Source: Sphingobacteriales bacterium
GTDB lineage: Bacteria > Bacteroidota > Bacteroidia > Sphingobacteriales > Sphingobacteriaceae
Length of the DNA stretch: 5,634 bases
Reading direction: 5' to 3'
Assembly (NCBI GenBank): GCA_020058405.1
Contig: JAGVEE010000066.1
Location: 1 to 5,634, forward strand
The notes under the pieces were generated by a model that searched no databases, was not told the DNA's origin, and worked only from the letters and a program-made list of their open reading frames with translations. Made by a program: the position numbers and the translations under genes. Of the stretch, positions 1 to 5,535 are shown piece by piece (position 1 is the stretch's first letter; the number at the start of each line of letters is the position of its first letter).

Positions 1-1521
1 GTCGCCAATTCTACCTACGTCTTCGCCAAAAGCTAATACACGCGGGTCTCTGGCAAATGCTGCATCAAAACAAGCTTGTAAAATTTCCCTACCATCCAAC
101 TGTTTTGCATCTTCAGAGTATTGTGCTTTTATTTCTAAAATGTTCAATGCCGAATGTTCGGTATCGGTAAATAAATAGGAATTATAACGATCGTAGTTTT
201 GGCTGTTGTAATGGTTCAACCAAATCTGTAAATCTCTTCTTGCCGCAGAATCTTCTGCACGTGTTAAGCGTAATGATTTACGCACTGCCACCAAAATATC
301 TTTGCGTATGGTATCAACAGTATTGCGTAATTGTTGTATTAAATTAGTTATTTCTGATGATGCTGCCGATGTTGCGGCTAATTGCTCTAACATGGTGCAT
401 ACCTCTGCAATCTCCGTTTTTATTGGCTGATTGAAGGCTTCCCATACTTCTTTTTGGCAAGCACGCACGTATTTTTTTGCTTCTTGTTCTATCGCGTCTA
501 ATTCTTCTGCAGTAGCAATGGCAGTTGAAATCATCCACTCGCGCATTTGCTTAATGCAATCAAATTCTGTTTCCCATTCTAAACGTTCTTTCGATTTGTA
601 ACGCTCGTGCGAACCAGAAGTAGAGTGACCTTGTGGTTGAGTAACCTCTTGCACATGTATCATTACCGGAACATGCTCTTCTCTACAAATTTTAATGGCC
701 TTTTCATACGTATCACAAAGTGCCGCGTAATCCCAACCATTTACTCTAAATATTTCATAGCCCTCGCCTTTATCATCGCGTTGGAATCCTTTTAATATTT
801 CAGAAATATTTTCTTTGGTAGTTTGGTATTTTGCATGTACAGAAATTCCATATCCATCATCCCAAACACTAATAGCCATAGGTATTTGCAAAACACCTGC
901 TGCATTTACAGCTTCAAAAAAATGACCTTCCGAAGTACTCGCATTCCCAATGGTGCCAAATGCAACTTCGTTTCCTTTTATAGAGAAATTACTGAAGTGA
1001 GAAAGTTCCGGATTGTTTCTGTATAATTTTGATGCTTGCGCTAAACCTACGAGCCTCGGCATTTGCCCAGCGGTTGGTGAAATATCTGCGGATGAATTTT
1101 TCATGGCAGTTAATTCTTTCCATGATCCATCTTCATTTAAACTACGTGTACCAAAATGTCCGTTCATGCTTCTACCTGCCGAACACGGTTCTGCTTGCAC
1201 ATCGGGCATTGCATATAATTGTGCGAAAAATTCTTTCACATTACTCATGCCGGTAGCAAACATAAAAGTTTGGTCGCGGTAATATCCTGATCTAAAATCT
1301 CCCTCACGGAAAACTTTAGCCATCGCAATCTGTGCAATCTCCTTACCATCGCCAAAAATTCCAAATTTAGCTTTACCAGTAAGTACTTCTTTTCTGCCTA
1401 GCAAACTTGCTTGGCGACTTTCATTCGCAATTTTAAAATCGTTTTTTACAACTTCTTTGAAATCTTCGAAACTTAAATTACCAGTAGAAGGTGCGACTTG
1501 CTCTTTGTTGTTTGCTGACAT
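1..1521 (-). CDS. Fused alpha/beta E1 component of a 2-oxoacid dehydrogenase (thiamine-diphosphate dependent), 3' end outside window
   Basis: Reading leftward from ATG at 1521-1519 the frame stays open for 507 codons to the window edge, so the C-terminal part is missing. Family knowledge: E1 decarboxylates a 2-oxoacid (pyruvate or branched-chain) with thiamine diphosphate and passes the acyl group to a lipoylated E2. Seen: an E1-alpha-like half (about residues 20-350) with GYYRDQ at 79-84, GRSMNGHFG at 116-124, a cofactor-motif region GNASTSEG at 192-199 through WDDGYGIS at 220-227, and a phosphorylation-loop-like stretch QGHSTSGSHERY at 297-308. A mostly helical linker of about 125 residues follows. 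The E1-beta N-terminus starts near D476 (DGREILQACF, then FGEDVG at 498-503). The beta-domain catalytic Glu would lie off-window. The cofactor motif differs from the usual GDG...NN: N193 replaces the acidic residue and D222 the Asn. Substrate (pyruvate or branched-chain) cannot be told. A -7/-33 promoter lies just upstream. Family confidence is high; exact substrate is low. Confidence 0.9.
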   Translation of the reverse strand, partial: MSANNKEQVAPSTGNLSFEDFKEVVKNDFKIANESRQASLLGRKEVLTGKAKFGIFGDGKEIAQIAMAKVFREGDFRSGYYRDQTFMFATGMSNVKEFFAQLYAMPDVQAEPCSAGRSMNGHFGTRSLNEDGSWKELTAMKNSSADISPTAGQMPRLVGLAQASKLYRNNPELSHFSNFSIKGNEVAFGTIGNASTSEGHFFEAVNAAGVLQIPMAISVWDDGYGISVHAKYQTTKENISEILKGFQRDDKGEGYEIFRVNGWDYAALCDTYEKAIKICREEHVPVMIHVQEVTQPQGHSTSGSHERYKSKERLEWETEFDCIKQMREWMISTAIATAEELDAIEQEAKKYVRACQKEVWEAFNQPIKTEIAEVCTMLEQLAATSAASSEITNLIQQLRNTVDTIRKDILVAVRKSLRLTRAEDSAARRDLQIWLNHYNSQNYDRYNSYLFTDTEHSALNILEIKAQYSEDAKQLDGREILQACFDAAFARDPRVLAFGEDVGRIGD

Positions 1522-1544
1522 AAACGAAATATAAGGATATGCGG

Positions 1545-1572
1545 CAAAAATAAGGAATCCGACGCAGACCAA
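1545..1572 (-). promoter_or_regulatory. Bacteroidota-type promoter for the E1 gene
   Basis: On the minus strand TATTTTTG (1552-1545) matches the Bacteroidota -7 consensus TAnnTTTG exactly. A TTG (1572-1570) lies 17 bases upstream of it, at the short end of the accepted spacing for the -33 element. Transcription would begin near 1538, giving a leader of under 20 bases before the ATG at 1521. Such a short leader without a Shine-Dalgarno sequence is ordinary in this phylum. The assignment rests on the motif alone. Confidence 0.55.
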
Positions 1573-1589
1573 GAAAAATTAATTATCGC

Positions 1590-1607
1590 CTAAAATATGT
1601 ATTTTAG
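1590..1607. repeat. 18-bp palindrome in the divergent promoter region (possible operator)
   Basis: CTAAAATA (1590-1597) and TATTTTAG (1600-1607) are perfect inverted repeats of 8 bases separated by TG. The site is 22 bases before the start codon of the PNGase F-like gene at 1629 and about 40 bases upstream of the minus-strand promoter elements. Its right arm (TATTTTAG) differs by one base from a plus-strand TAnnTTTG -7 element, so a bound dimeric protein could block or replace polymerase there. AT-rich palindromes of this size do occur by chance in such DNA; the regulatory role is inference. Confidence 0.35.
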
Positions 1608-1628
1608 AGCTTCTAAACCCATCATTAC

Positions 1629-3533
1629 ATGTTAAAAAAGCTATTTATATTTATTATCTGCCTGCAAATTAATTCCTTAATTAGCAATGCGCAAGATATT
1701 GTGCATGTTCGTTCGCATAACGAGAGGCATTTAAATTGGTACGGCGACTTTTATGGAAAAGCAAAATTCCCCTCGGCAGACACCAGTGTAAAAAAAATTA
1801 CTATGAAATTAACCATTGGTTGCCCAACGAATGGTTGCAGCGATTGGGATTATACCGTTAAAGTTTTTGCACGCAGAAAAATTGGATTGGATACTGCAAA
1901 TAAACCAATTTATGAATACATAGAATTTGCTAGATACATAACCCCTTACTCTGGCGATAAAAATTTTGGATTTTACCGAGACTTTGAATTAGATGTAACT
2001 GATTTTAGATCGGTACTAACCGACTCTGCAGAGATTGGTGTAAAGTATGAAGGCTATTCCGATGGATTCACCATCAGCCTAGATTATTATTTACATTTAG
2101 GTATTCCGATAAGAGAAGCGTATAAAGTAGTACCTGTTTATTACGGTGGCTTCCCCTATGGCGATCCGGCCAATTCAATAGAAAATTATATAAAGCCATT
2201 TAACTTTACACCCGATTCTTTGGCAAACGAAGTGGGTTTACAGATTTTACAAACTGGGCATGGCTTTGGAGGCAATGAAGATTGTGCAGAATTTTGCCCT
2301 AAGTATAATTTCATAAAAGTTAACGGGACACAACGATACAGTAATTTAGTGTGGAAAGACGATTGTGGTAAAAACCCATTGTTAGCACAACCAGGTACTT
2401 GGTTATATGATCGAGCAAATTGGTGCCCTGGAGAAATGGTTCGCCCCTATTATCATGATTTAACTGCCTATGTAAACCTCGATAGTACAAATGTGGTAGA
2501 CATGGATATGACACCTTTTACCAATAATGGCAACAACTCTTGCTCTTACAACATCGCTGCCAATTTAATTTATTATAAAAACAGAGTAGCTACAACCGAT
2601 TTGATTTTAGAAGATGTTTTAGCACCCAGTAAGAAATGGAGTTATGCAAGATTTAATCCTATTTGCAGTAAGCCAAAAGTAAAAGTTAGAAATAATGGAA
2701 ACGCTGCAATAAATGGTATTACTTTTACATACGGTGTTAAAAATACTGGCAATGTAAGTACATACAATTGGAACGGAACACTGGCTGCATATAAAAGCAT
2801 CGAAATTGAATTAGAGAATCCAGTTTTTGGAGACTCCACCCAATTTAATGTTACAGCAAGCCCAACAGATTCAAGCCTTACAGACTACGACATGAGTAAC
2901 AATTCTTTTGTAAGTAAATTTGATTTAGTAAAAATATTACCACCGCGTTTTGCCATTGAGTTAAGAGCAAATACAGTACCATCCGAAAATTATTATGAAA
3001 TTTTAGATGCAGCTGGAAATGTAGTGCACATGAAAGATGATTTTAAGGCGAATACTATGCATAGAGATACGATTAGTTTTGCACCAGGATGTTATACATT
3101 TATATTACATGATTTGGATAAAGATGGACTTTCATTTTTCGCAAATTCTGATGGAGTAGGTTCTATCCGTTTTAGAAATATGGCAGGCACTTATTTCCAA
3201 AGTTTTAATGCAAATTTTGGAACTGAAGTTCGATATCAATTTATTATTGATCCTACAAAAGTTGGTATTAATTTAAGAGATGAAGAAAAAAGCATCAAAC
3301 TATACCCAAACCCAGCAAGTAATAAAGTGTATATAGAAAACAATGGAAACGAGGAATTGAAACTTGTAAAAATTTCTACAATAACCGGTCAATTAATACA
3401 TATATATGAAAACATGGCAGGAGTAGTAGAGAACGGGATTTTATTGCCAAAACTCCCAGATGGAATGTATATGTTTGAAATAGAGACGAATACTAAAATT
3501 TACAGGGAAAAATTGCAAATAAACAATCGCTAA
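1629..3533 (+). CDS. Secreted peptide:N-glycosidase F-like amidase with T9SS sorting domain
   Basis: 634 residues. Family knowledge: PNGase F hydrolyses the amide bond between Asn and the first GlcNAc of N-glycans, releasing the whole glycan and leaving Asp. Seen: a signal peptide at 1-21 (KK, hydrophobic core, cleavage probably after NA before Q22); the two-part PNGase F fold at about 50-318, with GCSDWD (69-74), RYITPY (102-107), LDVTDF (121-126), DCAEFC (218-223), PGTW (255-258) and DRANWCPG (261-268). By my alignment to Elizabethkingia PNGase F, catalytic D60, E118 and E206 correspond to D74, E141 and E221, all kept. Then a CARDB/Ig-like beta domain (about 325-435), a second beta domain (about 436-540) with GCYTF and a DxDxDG calcium-type motif (D495, D497, D499), and a T9SS type A C-terminal domain (about 553-634, starting IKLYPNPASN). 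The protein is about twice the size of the classic enzyme because of these C-terminal modules. It should be exported through T9SS to the surface or medium. No sus-like or sugar-uptake genes sit beside it. ATG 1629 is chosen because it directly precedes the signal peptide. Confidence 0.9.
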   Translation: MLKKLFIFIICLQINSLISNAQDIVHVRSHNERHLNWYGDFYGKAKFPSADTSVKKITMKLTIGCPTNGCSDWDYTVKVFARRKIGLDTANKPIYEYIEFARYITPYSGDKNFGFYRDFELDVTDFRSVLTDSAEIGVKYEGYSDGFTISLDYYLHLGIPIREAYKVVPVYYGGFPYGDPANSIENYIKPFNFTPDSLANEVGLQILQTGHGFGGNEDCAEFCPKYNFIKVNGTQRYSNLVWKDDCGKNPLLAQPGTWLYDRANWCPGEMVRPYYHDLTAYVNLDSTNVVDMDMTPFTNNGNNSCSYNIAANLIYYKNRVATTDLILEDVLAPSKKWSYARFNPICSKPKVKVRNNGNAAINGITFTYGVKNTGNVSTYNWNGTLAAYKSIEIELENPVFGDSTQFNVTASPTDSSLTDYDMSNNSFVSKFDLVKILPPRFAIELRANTVPSENYYEILDAAGNVVHMKDDFKANTMHRDTISFAPGCYTFILHDLDKDGLSFFANSDGVGSIRFRNMAGTYFQSFNANFGTEVRYQFIIDPTKVGINLRDEEKSIKLYPNPASNKVYIENNGNEELKLVKISTITGQLIHIYENMAGVVENGILLPKLPDGMYMFEIETNTKIYREKLQINNR

Positions 3534-3569
3534 ACAGCTTAATTGGAATGTTATTTGTTAATGAAACGT

Positions 3570-3587
3570 TAAAGATGTTAATCTTTA
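3570..3587. repeat. AT-rich inverted repeat at the -33 region of the DUF1573 promoter
   Basis: TAAAGAT (3570-3576) and ATCTTTA (3581-3587) are perfect 7-base inverted repeats around a GTTA loop. The right arm covers the position where a -33 element would lie relative to the -7 box at 3610-3617. GTTAA occurs three times, at 3557, 3568 and 3577, spaced 11 and 9 bases, roughly one helical turn. This could be an operator or a weak hairpin ending the preceding gene, but no T-run follows on the plus strand, so a terminator is less likely. Confidence 0.3.
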
Positions 3588-3609
3588 TAAAAAATTAGCA
3601 GAACTATAA

Positions 3610-3617
3610 TAGATTTG
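3610..3617 (+). promoter_or_regulatory. -7 element of the DUF1573 gene promoter
   Basis: TAGATTTG matches TAnnTTTG exactly and lies 26 bases before the ATG at 3644. The best -33 candidate is a TTTA at 3584-3587 with a 22-base spacer, which is weak. Transcription would start near 3624. The leader that follows is almost pure A (A-runs at 3624-3642), which fits the A-rich upstream regions linked to efficient translation in Bacteroidota that lack Shine-Dalgarno pairing. Confidence 0.6.
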
Positions 3618-3643
3618 AAATCATAAATAAAAAAAGAAAACAA

Positions 3644-4123
3644 ATGAAAAAATTAGTATTATCACTCATCGCAGTTGCATCATTCGCAACAGTATCAGTA
3701 GCACAAACTGCACCAGCAGCATCTCCAGCAAATCCGAATGCAGCAGATTTTAAATTCGAAAGAGAAGTTCATGATTTCGGTACTATTAAAGAAGGAGTTC
3801 AAGCAGAATACGTGTTTAAATTTACAAACACAGGTAAAGAGCCATTAGTTATTACAAACGTACAAGCATCATGCGGATGTACTACTCCAAAATGGACGAA
3901 AGAGCCAGTAAAACCAGGAGAGTCGGGTTCGGTAACTGCAATATATAACTCTAAAGGACGTCCAGGAAATTTCAACAAAGCAGTAACGATTACTTCAAAT
4001 GCTAAAACAGCACAAAAAGTATTGTTTATAAAGGGTAACGTAGAAGCAGCAAGCGCAGGCGAGTCGGAATCGGCAATGCCAGTTAAAAAAGAAGTTGCTA
4101 GCCCTGCAGCTCCTAAACAATAA
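3644..4123 (+). CDS. Exported DUF1573 domain protein
   Basis: 159 residues. Residues 1-20 form a signal peptide (MKKLV start, hydrophobic core, cleavage likely between A20 and Q21), so the protein is exported. Residues about 36-133 match DUF1573: FEREVHDFGTIKEG near 38-51, FKFTNTGKEPLVITNV at 58-73, the ASCGCT motif at 76-80 (C77, C79), a PGESG turn at 91-95 and a final VLFIKGNV strand. The domain is an Ig-like beta sandwich found widely in Bacteroidota; its function is not established. Both flanks are low-complexity: an Ala/Pro-rich stretch at 22-34 and an Ala/Glu/Lys/Pro-rich tail at 134-159, probably disordered. Strong use of GCA for Ala and the A-rich leader suggest good expression (inference). 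It has its own promoter and is closed by a strong terminator, so it is probably monocistronic. No T9SS sorting domain is seen. Confidence 0.88.
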   Translation: MKKLVLSLIAVASFATVSVAQTAPAASPANPNAADFKFEREVHDFGTIKEGVQAEYVFKFTNTGKEPLVITNVQASCGCTTPKWTKEPVKPGESGSVTAIYNSKGRPGNFNKAVTITSNAKTAQKVLFIKGNVEAASAGESESAMPVKKEVASPAAPKQ

Positions 4124-4154
4124 TTTCTTATTGTTATAGATTTTTAAGACTTTT

Positions 4155-4188
4155 GTCCCGTCTCGAACAAACCGAGACGGGACTTTTT
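4155..4188 (+). terminator. Strong intrinsic terminator after the DUF1573 gene
   Basis: GTCCCGTCTCG (4155-4165) and CGAGACGGGAC (4173-4183) form a perfect 11-bp GC-rich stem with a 7-base AACAAAC loop, followed directly by five T (4184-4188). It begins 31 bases after the DUF1573 stop codon. No A-run precedes the left arm, so it is one-directional (plus strand). Its T-run ends only 13 bases before the next start codon. Confidence 0.93.
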
Positions 4189-4201
4189 ATTTAAACAGAA
4201 C

Positions 4202-5395
4202 ATGCCAAAAATTTCAAGTAAAGGTGTAAACATGCCATCGTCGCCAATTCGTAAATTGGTACCATTTGCAGATCAAGCTAAACGCGAAGGAAAAAAAATA
4301 TACCATTTAAATATTGGTCAACCCGACATTGAAACACCTGAAGGGATGTTAAATGCGATTAAAAACATAGATTTTAAAGTATGGGCGTATACTCACTCTG
4401 AAGGAATACCTAGTTACAGAGAAAAATTAGCGGGCTATTACCAAAAGGTAGGATTTAATATTGATGCGAGTAATATCATCGTCACTACTGGAGGATCGGA
4501 AGCCATTACCATTGCGGTAAATGCTTGTTTAAATCCGGGCGATGAAGTTATTATACCAGAACCATTTTATGCAAACTACAATGGTTTTACGTGTATGGCA
4601 GATGTGGTTATTAAACCAATAGTATCTAGCATTGATACTGGTTTTGCATTGCCACCGATAGAAGAATTTGAAAAAGTGATTGGACCAAAAACCAAGGCTA
4701 TTATGATTTGTAATCCGAATAACCCAACCGGTTATTTGTATTCGCGAGCAGAGTTAGAAGCTTTAAAAGTATTGGCATTGAAACACGATTTATTTATTTT
4801 CTCAGACGAGGCTTATAGAGAGTTTTGTTATGATGGGAAGGAGTTTATATCGCCAATGCATTTGGAAGGCTTAGAGGAGAACGTAATTGTTTTAGACACC
4901 GTTTCTAAAAGATACTCGGCATGTGGTGCAAGATTAGGCGCATTAATTACGAAGAACAAAGAAGTATTAGCAGCAGCTTTAAAATTTGCACAAGCAAGGT
5001 TATCGCCTCCAGGCGTTGCACAAATTGCAGGAGAAGCAGCCATAGATACACCCGATTCTTATTTTGAAGCGGTGAACAAAGAATATACAGAGCGCAGAGA
5101 TTTAGTGGTAAGTGCCTTGAACAAAATGGACGGAGTATTTTGCCCAAATCCGGGTGGAGCATTTTATGCAGTGGTACGCTTACCGATAGACGATTCTGAT
5201 AAATTTTGCCAATGGATGCTAGAGAGTTTTTCTTACAAAGGCCAAACGGTAATGATGGCACCAGCAACGGGCTTCTACTCTACCCCAGGCGCCGGCAAAA
5301 ACGAAGTTCGTATTGCCTACGTTTTGAAGAAAGAAGATTTAGCTGCAGCGATGGAGTGTTTGGAGCAAGCGCTAAAACAGTATGCTAGTTTATAA
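4202..5395 (+). CDS. PLP-dependent class I/II aminotransferase (aspartate aminotransferase-like fold)
   Basis: 397 residues, the normal length for fold-type I aminotransferases. Family knowledge: it moves an amino group between an amino acid and a 2-oxoacid using pyridoxal phosphate, in the cytoplasm. Seen: NIGQPD at 37-42, the cofactor-loop TTGGSEA at 95-101, NPNNPTG at 171-177 (N174 contacts PLP), SDEAY at 201-205 (D202 pairs the pyridine nitrogen), SKRYSACGARLG at 235-246 with Schiff-base lysine K236 and phosphate-binding R244, and NEVRIAY at 367-373 with substrate-carboxylate R370. All key residues are present, so it should be active. The SKRYSACGAR form differs from the commoner SKTF..TGWR. 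The donor amino acid cannot be read from sequence. ATG 4202 is preferred over ATG 4232 (M11) because the MPKISSKG start precedes the usual N-terminal helix; no Shine-Dalgarno decides between them. The gene starts 13 bases after a terminator T-run and has no clear promoter of its own. Confidence 0.93.
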   Translation: MPKISSKGVNMPSSPIRKLVPFADQAKREGKKIYHLNIGQPDIETPEGMLNAIKNIDFKVWAYTHSEGIPSYREKLAGYYQKVGFNIDASNIIVTTGGSEAITIAVNACLNPGDEVIIPEPFYANYNGFTCMADVVIKPIVSSIDTGFALPPIEEFEKVIGPKTKAIMICNPNNPTGYLYSRAELEALKVLALKHDLFIFSDEAYREFCYDGKEFISPMHLEGLEENVIVLDTVSKRYSACGARLGALITKNKEVLAAALKFAQARLSPPGVAQIAGEAAIDTPDSYFEAVNKEYTERRDLVVSALNKMDGVFCPNPGGAFYAVVRLPIDDSDKFCQWMLESFSYKGQTVMMAPATGFYSTPGAGKNEVRIAYVLKKEDLAAAMECLEQALKQYASL

Positions 5396-5421
5396 GTGTG
5401 CTAGTGTGCTAATGGGTGCTA
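5395..5421. repeat. Octanucleotide repeat, reverse orientation (left cluster)
   Basis: GTGTGCTA occurs twice in tandem (5396-5403, 5404-5411), then a degenerate ATGGGTGCTA (5412-5421). On the opposite strand the unit reads TAGCACAC, the same octamer that recurs upstream of ssrA at 5490-5535. The first copy begins within one base of the aminotransferase stop codon. The 16 bases at 5395-5410 are complementary to 5515-5530 at 15 of 16 positions. Confidence 0.8.
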
Positions 5422-5474
5422 ATTGAAAAGGTTTGGCTATTAATTTAACTCAACAATATTTGTACAGAATTATG

Positions 5475-5482
5475 TATCTTTG
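5475..5482 (+). promoter_or_regulatory. -7 element of the ssrA promoter
   Basis: TATCTTTG is an exact TAnnTTTG match, continuing as TATCTTTGCACC, a form typical of strong Bacteroidota promoters. Transcription would begin near 5488, leaving a leader of roughly 45-50 bases before the mature tmRNA end at 5536. A TTTG at 5459-5462 is present but its 12-base spacer is too short for a standard -33 element, so the upstream element is unresolved. Confidence 0.65.
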
Positions 5483-5489
5483 CACCCGC

Positions 5490-5535
5490 TATCACACTAT
5501 CACACTATCACACTAGCATACTAGCACACTATCTC
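5490..5535. repeat. Octanucleotide tandem repeat upstream of ssrA (right cluster)
   Basis: Five full 8-base units run without gaps: TATCACAC at 5490, 5498 and 5506, TAGCATAC at 5514 and TAGCACAC at 5522, then partial TATCTC to 5535. Substitutions fall mainly at unit position 3 (T or G) and once at position 6. The array fills the space between the predicted ssrA start site and the mature 5' end, so it would be transcribed as the leader that RNase P removes. It shares its octamer with the left cluster at 5395-5421 but in the opposite orientation. Confidence 0.85.

Noticed and set aside
344..538. Minus-strand open frame of 64 codons
   Set aside because: It is in another frame of the same strand as the E1 gene and its Arg/Cys-rich product looks like an out-of-frame reading.
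607..1282. Several plus-strand open frames of 62-89 codons
   Set aside because: All lie inside the E1 gene on the opposite strand, whose protein has clear family motifs; the plus-strand products show none.
2320..2839. Two minus-strand open frames opposite the PNGase F-like gene, one of them hydrophobic
   Set aside because: Shadow frames of a well-supported gene; no promoter or start context, and the hydrophobic look comes from the antisense of polar codons.
3570..3600. Intrinsic terminator for the PNGase F-like gene
   Set aside because: The 7-bp stem is nearly all A/T and is followed by A-rich, not T-rich, sequence on the plus strand.
4202..4232. Alternative start of the aminotransferase at ATG 4232 (M11)
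   Set aside because: The upstream ATG keeps the MPKISSKG N-terminus that I associate with this family; not excluded, as neither has a ribosome-binding motif.
4828..5388. Minus- and plus-strand open frames of 60-106 codons over the aminotransferase
   Set aside because: They overlap the conserved K236 to R370 coding region and show no recognisable domain.
5490..5535. CRISPR-like array
   Set aside because: Units are 8 bases in direct tandem with no spacers, and no cas genes are present.
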